Part shown: positions 30,847-42,435 of the stretch, piece by piece | Layout of the letters: each line of letters opens with the position of its first letter | Position numbering within the stretch: the first letter of the stretch is position 1 | Assembly (NCBI GenBank): GCA_002270565.1 | Contig: NQMI01000108.1 | Location: 1-64,000 of the forward strand | Direction of reading: 5' to 3' | DNA: 64,000 bases | DNA from: Stenocarpella maydis | Lineage: Eukaryota > Ascomycota > Sordariomycetes > Diaporthales > Diaporthaceae | Notes under the pieces: generated by a model | The model's database searches: none | What the model was told of the DNA's origin: nothing | Seen by the model: the letters and a program-made list of their open reading frames with translations, nothing else | Program-made: the position numbers and the translations under genes

Positions 30847-33800
30847 ATGTCTCCACAGCCAGCCGCCAGCACGCCCTCACCCACCAGCCTGAGCCTAGAG
30901 TATCGCCAGCCCAGTGGTGCTGGTGCCGGTGCCCATGGCTCCTCATCCTCGCCCGCGGCAGACACCGTCAACGTCAGGGTCAAGACCCAGAACGAGGACT
31001 CGATGATCCTCGACGACGGCGACCAGCGGCAGAGCGGCGACGAGGGCGCAACTGACAACGACGACGACGTGGCCGAGACGGTCAGTCGCAATGGCAAGCG
31101 GAAGCGTCCCATTTCGGTTTCGTATGTGGCACCACTTCTCATGCGTCTCTCCACATTCCTTGCTTGCTTGCTCTCTTGCCCACCATCTCTTCTTGTCTCC
31201 CCTTTTGTTGATCTTCTGACCGACTCAGTCCGTCCGTTCCTGGCCTTGTTTCTTAGTCGTGGTGCTTCCCCCCCCCCTTCTAGACCCCGGCCGTCACATC
31301 AACCCCTGGTGGCCATCCTGGCAGGCCTGGTCTCTACCCCACGCCTCTGCACGTCAGTTTCGATTGTTTCCCCAGACTCCAAATCTCGCCCCAGCCTGAT
31401 CGCCTCCCTTTTGGTCATGGTCCCTCCGTCGAGGCGGGACCCCATAATGAGTCCCTGTCACATCGCTGTTCATCCCTTCTTGATCCTCGTTGTCACTCTT
31501 TTCCTTACTCTGCAGATCATTCCATGTTCCCATGTCTCCATGCTCCCAATCGCCCACACTGCTCTCCGTGGGCGAGAGCATAGAGGTTAAACCACTGCCC
31601 ACTTCTGCTTCGCCTGAGCCCAGTCCCAAGAGGAGGAGACTCGCTGACGAGAACCCCATTCCAAGATGTGAACTATGTAAGCAGAGAAAGGTGAGACTTC
31701 CATATCCCCGAGGCCCATGTGTGACTACACAATATCATCTGTCCAACGACCGCCGTGCCGCCGTCTTGTTTTACATCCATATCCATCCGCCGGGACCACG
31801 CTGACATGGAATCCTCAGGTCAAATGTGACCGCGGACAGCCTTCCTGTGGGTGGTGTAGTCGCAATGGCGCCCACTGCGAGTACAAGGAACGCAAGAAGC
31901 CCGGCCTGCGCGCCGGGTATGGGCGTGAGCTGGAGCAACGGCTCGACAAGCTCGAGGAGATCTTGCGGACCCATTCAGAGATTCTCCAGGCCACAATGAC
32001 TGTCCAACAGCGAGTCCAACCGTCCATGCTGCAACACCAACACCAACACCACAATGCCTCCTCGAGCATCAGGGGGAGCATTGCTAGCTTACCAAGTGAC
32101 CACGGCACCCCCCGCGACGTCCAGGCACCCACTTTTACCAGGCCCGACTCAATTCGCACACCACAGGCCGAGACAGCACTGTTCCTGCAGAAGCCGTCAA
32201 CATACCCCCCCACTACCCAATCCCTGGACTTTGGTATACCGCCGCCGACGCCGGGTCTGCACGATGGCTTCCAGCCTTCTGTCACCATGGCTGGCCTGTC
32301 GCCAAATCACAGCCACATCTCGGGCATGTCGTCGGTCTCAGTATCCGGTGTGCCCAGCGCTGCAGTACAGGAATATTATGGTCCCGGCGCTGGCGCTCCA
32401 CTACCCTCGCCCACAGTCAACATGGCACACTCTCATAGCCAGACCCTCTCATCAGACCAAGATCTGCCACCCTATGATCTCCTCTATGCCTTGGTCGACC
32501 TGTACTTCAAGCACATCAACACCTGGTGTCCTATATTGCACCGGAAAGCAACACTAGACTCGCTGTTCGGGCCGTCCATGATAGAGGAGACTGACAAGAT
32601 TCTACTCCATGCTATTGTCGCCACTACGCTTCGATACTCGACAGATGCAAGACTGTCTGAGGAGAGGCGGCGGCATTACCATGCAGTATCGAAACAACGG
32701 GTCATGCTGTACGGTATGGAACACTCCTCGGTCAAATCCCTGCAGGCGCTGGTCATTCTGGCCCTCGATCTCGTTGGAGACAGCAACGGGCCTCCAGGCT
32801 GGAACATCATGGCACTCATCACGCGTTCGGTTGTACAACTCGGTCTCGCGGTCGAGTCCAGCTCTTTTTCGGTCAGCCCAAGCTTCACTTCCATCTATAC
32901 CCTCCGTGCCATGATCCTGCCCGAAGCCAAGGACTTCATCGAGGAGGAAAGCCGAAGAAGGTTGTTCTGGATGATATACCTATTGGACCGATATGCCACA
33001 ATAGCCACCGCCTTTGAATTCGCCCTCGACGAGCGCGAAATCGACCGTACCCTGCCGTGTCGTGATGACCTATGGACGAAGAACCAAAAGGTTGAGACAC
33101 GGTGGTTTAGTGACCAGCACCACTACGACACACATCACGGTCAACACAACGGAGAGGGTCCGGAACAAAAGATGGACAACCCCCAGAACCTCGGGGCGTT
33201 CTCGTATTACATCGAGATCCTCGGCATCTTCTCCAAGATCCACACATTCCTCAAGCAACCCGTCGACATTTCTGCGCTGTCGGACGTGGAGCAGTGGCAG
33301 ATGCGCTACAAAGAGCTCGACAACACTCTGACGTCGTGGAAGTTCGGCCTGCCCGGCGAGTTCGGCAACATGGCCAAGCTGTTCCAACCGGGCTCGAAGC
33401 AGCTCAACTGCGCCTGGGTCATGCTGCACGCGACGTACCACACCGCGGTGATCCGGCTACACTCCTCTGCCGCCTATCCGACGACACGGTCCCCCATCTT
33501 CCACCCGTCTTATAGTGCCAGCCAGAGATGCCATGGCGCCGTGGAGAACATCCAGGCACTAGGGGAGTTCGTAATGACAAACGGCCTCCTGTCGAAGCTC
33601 GGCCCGCCCTTCGCCTTCACGCTCTGGGTCGCGGCCCGCCTGCTGCTCGTGCACGGCAGCACGGTCGAGCACAAGCTGTCACCGCAGCTCCCCTTCTTCG
33701 TGGACTGCCTGCGGGAGATGGGCGTGTACTGGCCCGTCGCTGCGCGGTACTGCGGCCTGCTGCAGCGCGTGCTGGACGAGTACCGCGAGGTCGAGGGCCA

Positions 33801-34317
33801 GCTGGCCATGGGCGGCGAGAGCGGGACGCCGTCGAGCGTCAAGATCCTGGCTGACATGCGGAGGACGGCGTTCGACCTCGACTTCCTCATCAGCCGCCAG
33901 CCGCGGCACGTCAGCAACCTGGGTGCGGCCAACGGCCTGGGCATCTCGGGCGCGGGGACGACGCCCGGCCCCGGGGGCGGGAATGGCGGCCTCGGCGGCG
34001 GGGGGTTCGGGGGCGGGCGCAACAGCCGCTACCCGAGCGTCACGCCTGCCAGGACGCCGCAGCCCAACGACCTGGAGTACCTGGACGTGTTCGACTTCTT
34101 CAACGTGCCGAGGCTGCCCGCCGCGGCGCCGGGAGAGCCGGGCACGATGGAGAGCAATGGGCAGGGCGGCAGCAGGGACGGCCGGCAGCCGTCCATGTCG
34201 AGCGACGGCGTTGCCAACGGGCAGGGGGCCGCAAACGAGTTCAACATCCAGGAGTTCATGGTCGATGCAAACCGGGACTGGCTGTTCAAGAAGGAGGGGG
34301 CCAAGTTCCTCGGCTGA
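30847..34317 (+). CDS. Zn2Cys6 transcription factor with fungal_trans domain (COL-26/BglR-like zinc cluster)
   Basis: Three exons (30847-31121, 31516-31690, 31819-34317) give 982 aa. The first intron is long (394 nt) and its acceptor is the least certain junction. The second splits the zinc cluster at CKQRK|VKCDR. The N-terminus is disordered with basic patches (KRKRP, SPKRRRL). The cluster CELCKQRKVKCDRGQPSCGWC...HC has the spacing CX2CX6CX6CX2CX6C. It is followed by PGLRAGYGRELEQRLDKLEEIL, a dimerisation coiled coil. The middle homology region starts near LPPYDLLYALVDLYFKHINTWCP and includes ESRRRLFWMIYLLDRY. A glycine-rich C-terminal tract precedes the end. The cluster and GLRAGYGRELE resemble fungal COL-26/BglR regulators. 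Its position between two rhamnose genes suggests a role in sugar catabolism; this is inference. Confidence 0.85.
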
Positions 34318-35281
34318 GAAGTATACAAAAAGACAGTATGTGTAGGAAAGGGTATCTGGGTCCCAAGACTTTCTCGATTTAGCTCTGCTGTTCCGGCGCA
34401 TTGTCAGCGGGAGCAAGGCATTGGTTTCCATTATGGGATGTATACTATAGCTTTGAAGCACTTGAGATTCTTTACGTTGCGGCATGAGGCCATGACAACG
34501 CATATGGCTGACGACTATTCATGAGCTGGGAAAATAATCGAGTTTATGGTGGGCCCGCTCAAGCATTTCCATCTTTCGGTGAACAACATCTTGGTCCATC
34601 GGGGGGGTGCCTAGGTGGAAGGAGAAGGCTCTGAGAGTCTTCCTCCTCAGTCTACTTCAAGGTGACACTGGCGCAGGCCTCATAACGTATCAATGTCAGC
34701 CTACTCATCGCCTCCGCCATGTTCTTGGGAGAGCCTGCCTCCTGATAAGGGCCGAGACATCTCAGTTGGACGAAAGGACAAGCGGCTGACTGTGTTTTGG
34801 ATGCCAAAGCCATACGGGCCTGCATGAGTGGTCCCAAGGGATGTTGTGACGTCCGTCACGGACAGTCTTGTGTCGTTGAATCCCGCCAGGCATCAAGTCT
34901 TGTAAACAGATCAATGCACGTAGTTAGTTTGGGCGTCAGTCGATATATGCACTCGGCTATCGGGCTACATGTTTATCACTTTGGCCTTTAGTGCCTGCCT
35001 ATTCAAGCACCTAGGTACCTAAAATGTATGTGAGCGGACAAGCAGACGGGCTGTTTACAGGGTAGGTGCCAGGGCCATGGGTATCAGGCAGTCATCGGCT
35101 GCTTGCGTGTTGTGCCTTCCCTTTTGCCCTTCACTCGGCCGGCCCAACTGGTCCTGACGCCTGCAGAGGCAACCTCACCACCTCCACCATTGACCTTCTG
35201 GGTTTGCGAGCAAGCCAGCCATAGAGTGCCCACTCATCCACAGCAAAGCTCATCATCGTGTCATCCTGAAGATACCCAAAC
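34318..35281. other. Intergenic, nothing recognised
   Basis: About 960 bases between two plus-strand genes. A CACCTAGGTACC palindrome-like motif lies at 35008-35019. No gene is supported. Confidence 0.35.
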
Positions 35282-36510
35282 ATGCCGACCGCTGATCCCA
35301 TCCGTGGTATGCGCCCCACACTGGCTAAACAGGCCTCCCTCATCAAATCCTCCCCATGCCGCTGACCAGTTCCCTACTTGCTTCACAGAGGTTGTGCCCA
35401 AGATCAATGGATACAGGCATTACTTGTTCGCCTTCACCCCCGACTGCACCCGCTTTCAGGACGGTCGCCCCTGCCAGGACGACCAGTTCGGCGCCACGAA
35501 CCTGAGCGGCAAGCCTGAATTCCTCTCCGACTATGACATTAGCAAGTCGAACCTGTCCAAGCAGATTGTCAAGTGCGTCGGCGCCGTGGTGCAAGACTGT
35601 AAGCAGCAATCATCGCTTTGAGACCCGTGGCAGATGGTTAACACGTTGTGACAAATCCAGATGACGCCGACAAGTACATGCAAATCAACTTCGAGGCCCC
35701 GGACATCCAAGCCGCCGTTATGAAGGCTCGTATGCCACTGGCCCGGTTCATCATCTGCTGTCCTCCCTGCATCTCCGCCATCACTACCGCTGTGCATCTC
35801 TGCGAGAAGAACAAAGATGCAATCACTGAGTGGTTGGTTCGCGTTGAGTCAGTACCGAATTCCGTTTTCCTGTCACAACAAGAACAGCTCCAGGCTAACT
35901 TGGTTCTCCGGGCAGTCACCGGCTCGGCTGCGCTTGCTGTGCCGACAAAGCAAGCGCTCTTGTGCGCCTGTCCATGATCGCTGATACCATCGCGGATATC
36001 AGAGCTGGCCATCACCGGGCTAAGCCAACCAGCCCACAGGCCAGGTGGACGAATTCCATTGATCGTGCCTGGCTCGAGGGCATACTCTACTTCGAGGATG
36101 ACGAACCTGCATCTGTGCCTCCCTCTGGCAATTCCAGCAAGACCACGACCAAGGATGACCACGACTATGAGGGAGTACGTGAGCTCATGACCTTCGAGGG
36201 CAAAGCCCAAGAGCACACCGTTGCTGTCATCCTGGCCGCTATCTCCAGTGCGGCTTGGATCCTCAACACCTCCCCTTTCCCCAAGGTTGAACGTCAGCCT
36301 CGCACCGGGGAGATGTTCCACGTGCAGTTTGGGGGGTTCGGCCAGGCGTGGCCGCGGTCTTTCCTGGGCACTTTCGAAACAAAGGGTGCTTTGAAGCGCC
36401 GCCGAGTCACCTCTCCTCCGCCCGGGGCTGCTGAGCCCACCCGCAAGGCTTCAGCTCAGCACAAGGGCCGACTCTCCAAGGTCGCCGATGGTGAGGATGA
36501 GCTTCACTGA
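35282..36510 (+). CDS. Protein of unknown function
   Basis: I do not recognise this protein. A four-exon model (35282-35306, 35389-35598, 35661-35847, 35916-36510) gives 338 aa; introns are 82, 62 and 68 nt, with branch-like gctgac in the first and ctaact in the third. The third donor, GTCAGT, is unusual and lowers certainty there. Visible features are a Cys-containing N-terminal part (RFQDGRPCQDDQFGATNLSG), a hydrophobic stretch (ARFIICCPPCISAITTAV), an acidic segment (FEDDEPASVPP), a second hydrophobic stretch (HTVAVILAAISSAAWIL) and a basic tail (KRRRVTSPPPG...). The hydrophobic stretches could be buried helices or membrane segments. The basic KRRR tail could be nuclear. Codon use is typical of the neighbourhood. 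Confidence 0.6.
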
Positions 36511-36707
36511 AGACTCCATGCCTGAAGCTCCAGGGATCTTTGACTACAGAGGCAGCTTTGCGGACAGAACCAGTCTTGAAATGGATTGCCGAGGTGGCGC
36601 AGGTGGATCTTGAGAGGCTTGTTGGTTGTGGAAACAAGAGGACGTACTGGCACATGTCATTTTGCTATGCTGAGCTCAAGTAGTGTGTACATTGACGGAT
36701 GCATATG
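36511..36707. other. Spacer before the small inverted-repeat element
   Basis: About 200 bases of probable 3' untranslated region of the preceding gene. No further features are seen. Confidence 0.3.
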
Positions 36708-37073
36708 CAGTCAACGTCCGCCCACCCAGCTTTTCCTCTTCACCCACCCAGTACCAGGAATTAAGCGTACAACAGAGTATAACTTCTTACGCCCCCCCCT
36801 AAAATACCCCGCCCCAAAACTCCCCAGAGCCCCTCCAACCCCAGGAGGACCAACTCTCCCCCCCACCCAAAGGGACTTCGCGGAGGGCCTTCACAGAGGG
36901 GCTTCCTCCAAGCGCACCAAGGGCTCAAAGGGTTAAGAGTTTAAAAGGTGAAGCTAGAATACAAGGTAGCTATTTTCCTCTTCAAGAAGTAGTTAGTAAT
37001 ACTAGTAATCTCTAGTAAATTTTATGTACTTGGTAGGTGAACAGGGCAAGGCTGAGTGGGCGGACGTTGACTG
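36708..37073. mobile_element. MITE-like element with about 50-bp terminal inverted repeats
   Basis: The left end (36708, CAGTCAACGTCCGCCCAC...) and the reverse complement of the right end (37073) match at the first 18 bases and then with scattered differences for about 50 bases, through CAGC.TT.CC and TTCACC.ACC.AGTAC. The element is 366 bp and has no coding capacity. A possible 3-bp duplication ATG flanks it (36705-36707, 37074-37076). CAGT ends recall Tc1/pogo-type elements, but no TA duplication is seen. It lies in the upstream region of the rhamnose dehydrogenase gene. Confidence 0.75.
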
Positions 37074-37587
37074 ATGTTTGTGGTATTAGTCAGTGATCCA
37101 GTCCCAAGATGCAGGGGTCATAGTGCTCGCTATGAGATGGCCCGAGAGGTGCCCGCAGCGGAGAGCCCTCCGTACCCTCCCTGTCCTTGCTCTTGAAGAA
37201 GCGCAAGGATTCTCCACACTGGATATTATCATCGATTCCTGGCCACCAAGAATAAGAATTCGCGCCCCAGACCTTGTAGCTTTCTGATTGAGCGTGTTCT
37301 GCAGGTGATAATTCCGCTGGATGCCTCTCACATCATTTGTCCTCTGCAATTTCCAGTAAAGAAACTCGAGCACTAGAGCACCAAACAGTGGGCATTTCTC
37401 TAGCGTCTGCTCTCCAATCCCCCGCAACTCCAACGGCCAGAGGAACCCCACCTCCACCCTCTCAGCCTTGTGGCGGACCTCAGTGAGGGTGACAAGACAA
37501 CGGCCACGAGTCACTCTTGGAAGAGTTGGACTACGACGACTTCCCATCTCGCACCACACGCAGTACAAAACTTCTTTCCAATCAGCC

Positions 37588-38412
37588 ATGGCGCTCAAAA
37601 ACGTCCTCGCAGGCAAGACGGCCATCATCACAGGCGGCACGACTGGCATCGGCCGCGCCATCTGCCTCGAGTACCTGCGACAAGGATGCAACGTCGCAGT
37701 AAACCACCTCGGCTTGGAGAAGGACAAACCACACCTCGAGTCCCTGGTGGCAGAAGCAGAGAAGCTGAAATCGACAGCGGAGCCCGGCCAGACCGTCGGC
37801 TCATTCGCGCACCTCGCCGGTGACGTGACGGACCCTGCGACGGGGTCCAGGCTGGTCGCGTTGGCGCTCGAGGCCTTTGGGACGGGCCGGCTGGACGTGT
37901 GCGTCTCCAACGCGGGCATCTGCACCTTTGCCGAATTCCTCGACCTCCCCGCCGACCTCTACTCGAAGACGGTGCGGACGAACCTGGACGGGGCGTTTTA
38001 TGTAGTGCAGGCCGCGGCGCGGCAGATGGCTCGCGGCCAATCGCCGCCGGGGGGCTCCATCATCGGCATCTCGTCCATCTCGGCGCTCGTGGGCGGCGGG
38101 GGCCAGACGCACTACACGCCCACCAAGGCCGGGGTGCTGTCGCTCATGCAGAGCACGGCGGTGGCGCTGGGGGGCTACGGGATACGGTGCAACGCGCTGC
38201 TGCCCGGGACGATACGCACGCAGCTTAATGACGAGGACCTTGCTGACGAGGACAAGAGGAGGTATATGGAGGGGAGGATACCGCTGGGCAGGACGGGCGA
38301 GACGAGGGACCTTGCGGGCCCGGCGGTGTTCCTTGCCAGTGAGGAGCTGAGCGGGTATGTCACTGGGTCGCAGTTACTGGTTGATGGGGGGGCTTTTGTC
38401 AACTTTCAGTAG
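37588..38412 (+). CDS. LRA1: L-rhamnose 1-dehydrogenase (short-chain dehydrogenase/reductase)
   Basis: A single exon of 274 aa starts at the ATG at 37588 (GCCATGG). The enzyme oxidises L-rhamnose to L-rhamnono-1,4-lactone with NAD(P)+, the first step of the non-phosphorylated rhamnose route. Cofactor motif TGGTTGIGR (15-23) and NAG (108-110) are present. Catalytic residues are Ser163 (GISSISALVGG), Tyr176 and Lys180 (HYTPTKAGVLSLMQST). The stretch from IIGISSISALVGG through GIRCNALLPGTIRTQLNDEDL, KRRYMEGRIPLGR and QLLVDGGAFVN follows known fungal rhamnose dehydrogenases very closely, which is why a specific name is given. Length is normal for the family. The inverted-repeat element ends about 515 bases upstream and may affect its promoter. 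Confidence 0.88.
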   Translation: MALKNVLAGKTAIITGGTTGIGRAICLEYLRQGCNVAVNHLGLEKDKPHLESLVAEAEKLKSTAEPGQTVGSFAHLAGDVTDPATGSRLVALALEAFGTGRLDVCVSNAGICTFAEFLDLPADLYSKTVRTNLDGAFYVVQAAARQMARGQSPPGGSIIGISSISALVGGGGQTHYTPTKAGVLSLMQSTAVALGGYGIRCNALLPGTIRTQLNDEDLADEDKRRYMEGRIPLGRTGETRDLAGPAVFLASEELSGYVTGSQLLVDGGAFVNFQ

Positions 38413-38798
38413 GCTTGGGGATTTTTAGATATGATCAAGAACCGGTAATTCGGAACGCCCACCCAAGCTTGGACTAGTTTTTGCCAGGCCATCATCGTCT
38501 GTTGGTGTGCGGCCTGGAAATCCCGCTCTTGCAGTGAGTGTGCCAATGGCCAGGCTGTGTGCCGCTCTTGGCGGCATTGGGAGAAACCCTCTCATAGAAG
38601 GAGTTCCTGGCGGGGAGGAGCCAAGAACACTGGATCGAGAGGGTTGAAGGTTAGTTTATTCCTAAATTTCAGACTCTCCCGTCCCCATGGTAGACCAGGT
38701 AAACCCATGATCTCATTGCGATTCCTCCGAGCTTTCACCAAGCACTGATGGCGTAGACTTGTCTGCATTTGGCACCTCGTGGATATAACCCTAAGAGC
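38413..38798. other. Intergenic between convergent 3' ends
   Basis: About 390 bases hold the untranslated 3' ends of LRA1 (plus) and the HET pseudogene (minus). No gene is supported. Confidence 0.35.
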
Positions 38799-40883
38799 TC
38801 AACCAAGTATCAAGTCTATCTCCCTTCGATCGATGGCCTCCCAGGCTGCCCTCTCAACCCATCCGACTCCCAGTCGGTACGCAATTCCATTATCCCATTC
38901 AACCCAAAGAACCCTGTATCTCTCTGGAATGCTATCTTCATATTCAAGTTGGTCCACTGACCGAAAGATTGCGATCGATTCGACGACCTGGCCCAGCCCA
39001 TTCTTGATCTCATCGCCCGACGCCCGGAGAAATGGCACTAGTTGGTTAGTGTTGTGTAGATAAAGCTCTCCTATTGCAGGTCCACAACGCTCTGTGTGAA
39101 GAAAGTCCGTTTGGCCGCACGAGTCCAGCCCTCGGGCAGCGACCTTGCGAAGACTTTATGCCAGGCGTCACGGCTCTCAAACCAGGAAGGAAATATCTTT
39201 CAAAGCGCGGCACCGCACGTAGAATGTGAAGTATACCAAGTGGTAATTGGAAAGGTTGCCTCAAAGTCGATGTGCGCGTGCGAAGCGCTCCTCATAGTCC
39301 CGAATTCAGCTGGTTCCAGTCTTGAAGTTCTGTCAAAGATTTCTCCCTCACATCCTGCCCAAGACCAGGAGGGCAAATGTGCCAAAGAACCAGGAAGCTG
39401 ATCTTGCACTGGTCTCCCTGACGGCTTGCGTCGCCGCAAATCACTGGAGGCGCACCATCCTAAAGCCTTATCAAAGAGCATTTCCGGCAACCCGCAAAGG
39501 AAACCACCTTGGAAGGACCGGCTGAAGAGTGAGCGAAGGCCTGATATACCGGGAATCACATCTTCTTCGTAGCTGAAGCTGCGCGAGTTGTAATCGGATA
39601 CAAGAGTCCTGAGGAGTTTGAGGTCCGGCAAGCCAGAGAGTATGGAATCGAGTTCAGGCTGTCTGCAACCTCAGTGTCCGGTATATTCAGAATGGAAGGC
39701 CAATTCCTCGTGATAATGGGAGAGCTGGCACTCCCAGCGCATCCTGCTTCCGGTGAAGATGAGCGTCCGCGACGACATGATGTACTCCTCGAATGTCAAC
39801 CCGCGTTTGCTATAGTCCCCAAGTTCGATTTCGAGATCTGAGCAAATGATTGTTTCACCGCAGAACGGTGTTAGTGTCTGTTTCGCTCCTCGAGGACCAG
39901 AGATGCCTTTCAGGCCTGGGATCCCTACCGCGGAATCCCCATCAGCCACCACGATGGGAGGCGGGGCACTCGAGTAGAAGGCTCCCATGAGGCCCAGTTG
40001 GTGCAGGGGTTCTGCACTGTCCCCATGCGGGACACACAATGCGTCCACCCACAAGTACCTCTCGCCAATGGCCAAGGTCATTGCATGTCGAATCATCGGT
40101 GCCAGATCTGCCATGCCAAGTGCCCCTGCTTTCTGAAATGTGATAAAAGTCTCCTGGTCGACCCTCGGCCACGTGTGGTTGCCCCATCTATAACTTAGGG
40201 CTACGAAGGCACCGGTGTCTTTTCCGGGGCCAGTGCATTTCCTCCTGGGCGTCAACAACCCAGAGCGGTCTCACCGGCGAGACCTCGAATGGATTATTAC
40301 ACTCCAGGGCGTGGTTTTCCCAACATTTCCGCTCCCACTTTCCTGCCAGCTGAAGGTCTATCCAATTGGCATCCAGCCGGGTTCCAGTTCTCACGTGGCA
40401 AGGAACAGAGTCTTTTCTGAGCATCATGGTCTGATCCCAAAGATGGATCAGCCCCTGTCTATTTTTGCACCCCAGATGAATACTTTTCTTTGGCTCCAAG
40501 GTTCCAATGAGCAATTCCTTGGCTCCATTAGTATGTGCCTTTTTTCTAACCTTCTCTGCCTTGTCTGCTCTCGGGGATCTCCTACTACTTGTGTCTCCTT
40601 CGTCCCTTGCATCAGCTGCATTGATTTCGTCTTTGAGACGGCGATTGCAATTGTCACGCCAACAGAGGAACAAAGACAAGTGCCCGGGGCAGCTCGGAGC
40701 AACGAGGTCGTCAGCGTAGCCGAGGCTCACAATGCGACCGGTTGTTGGGTCCGAGAAACACAACCACATGTCCCTACAGGTTTCCTGTCGCATGTCTCTG
40801 TCAACATGTTTTGGGGGATGTTTGCGGCTTAGACATGATGTCTGGGGGACTCGTGAGATCTGCCATGATTGCCACCTAGGCAT
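38799..40883 (-). pseudogene. HET-domain (heterokaryon incompatibility) protein, broken
   Basis: Read on the minus strand from an ATG at 40883. The N-terminal part has the usual Cys/His spacing before the domain (WERKCWENHALEC). A frame change at about 40240 leads into the HET core: FVALSYRWGNHTW, YLWVDALCVPHGD, GAFYSSAPPPIVVADGDSA, then LTFEEYIMSSRTLIF. The next part has VSDYNSRSFSYEEDVI, FLCGLPEMLFDKALGW and LPSWSWAG. A last exon entered at a CTAG acceptor near 39040 gives the typical C-terminus YRVLWVEWDNGIAYR...IDLILG. In-frame TGA codons at 39671-39673 and 39200-39202 stand where an Arg codon (CGA) would fit. With one frameshift and two stops it is probably inactive. HET proteins mediate non-self recognition, and loss of function is common. 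A sequencing error at the frameshift cannot be excluded. Confidence 0.75.
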
Positions 40884-42435
40884 TCCGCTGAAGAAATATA
40901 ATGTCTGCTAGCCTAGCTTTTGGTGCAAGCTGGTAGTCACCCTTTGCTGGTGCATGTTAGGTTTCCCCTCATTTCGTGGTGTTCAGGCTTACGGGTCATA
41001 TCAATCCTGCTCATCTCATGTAACACACCTCAGCCGCTCGTCTAAATCGACTGGAGCCTGGTTGGGAGCGCCGGCCTCGGTCCTCTGGCTGCATATCAAT
41101 GCGAGCCATGATTGGTCGTATCAATGCCCTCGCAACCTGTAGCGTGTTTGTATGCTTTTACGGGCGTGTTTTGTGTCCATCTCCGGGCCAGACCACGACT
41201 GCCCTAGTGGTGGAACTGCTCACTGGCGCAGTTTGAAGTGATCGGGACTGAAGTGCACTAACACCAGATCCTGGGCATTTGGTAGTAATAATGCGGAGGG
41301 ATGGATTACCGAGCCTTTAAAGAACGTTTACCAGCGTGAAGGGACCTCCTGGTTGAGCTCTTTCACAAAGAGCATCTCGGGGGATCAAGAACGAAACCAA
41401 TTAAAGAGTGTTCTACTGAGCCCCACTGTTGACATGACCAGTCGTGTAGGGATGGTCTGGGTCCTTGGAGTGAGCCCCTCAGCCTAATTCGCAAGGTGCT
41501 GGACGCTGTTCTCGGTGCCACATGGGAGTCACAATACGTTCTGTGCAAACACTGCTATCTCATGGCTTGCTACGTATTAATCTGGATATTTACCCAGGTA
41601 CCAAACCAAGAAGTAATAGTCACAACGCTGTCATATTTCTGGAGGCAATTCTGAAAGGCGGGCCCATCCGTCGAGCACCCTGTGTACGGGTGACTTGCAT
41701 TTCAATAGATTCGAAGGAGCTCCAGGGGTAACATTTGATCAAGCGGCACGCAAGTAGTCTCAGTCTTGAGCGTAGAAACGCAGAATCACGGTTCCATCAC
41801 CGTTTCTCCAGGGCGGGCAATTTCACGACAGACACACGGGGCGCGAACCAGCTGCCTACAGGTACCTAACCTTGCACACCTTCCCGCGCCGCCAAGTCCC
41901 GAGGTTCAGCTGACCATACCCGGACAGACCTGGTTGACGCAGGGCGGGCCCTCGCAACACGATAACTATTCCCGGCTCCCGCAGCACCGTGCAGCGCTCG
42001 ACATGGGCCGCAAGGCACGCGTGCCTTCCCCGTCCCCTGCCCGCCCGCCCCCCTTGCACGGTACCCACAGGGCGACGAGGGGGAGCTGAGCAGAGAGGCC
42101 AGCAAATCAGGCGTGCAGTTAGTTGTCCCTTCCTGCAGTGCCGCTGCGGGAATAAGCAGCCCCTGGCGAAAGACGCGTGGTGCATGTGCTGGAGATGGAC
42201 GGGATGCCTGGATCTCAGGATGAAAAGGGGGGCGGGGATCGACGGCGCAGGACGGCCGAGGGGTGCAGGAGATCATGGCCGGCCCATTCAAACGTGACAA
42301 TCTCCCGACGATGGGATCGGGCGAGAGCTGTCATAGGAGGAAGCAAGGCGGCGGAAGAGGAGAAGGATCGGTAGGGACGGTGGTTCGACGGGGTTGTTGA
42401 CAGCCGGCCCCTGATGGGTGGCTGGTCACGAGGAT

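Noticed and set aside
36841..36935. Similarity of the interior of the small inverted-repeat element to the foldback repeat
   Set aside because: Only short GC-rich words are shared (agggcctt, cttcctc), not more than composition would give.
41866..42300. 144-codon GC-rich minus-strand frame
   Set aside because: Open in several frames because of high GC; low-complexity composition and no motif.
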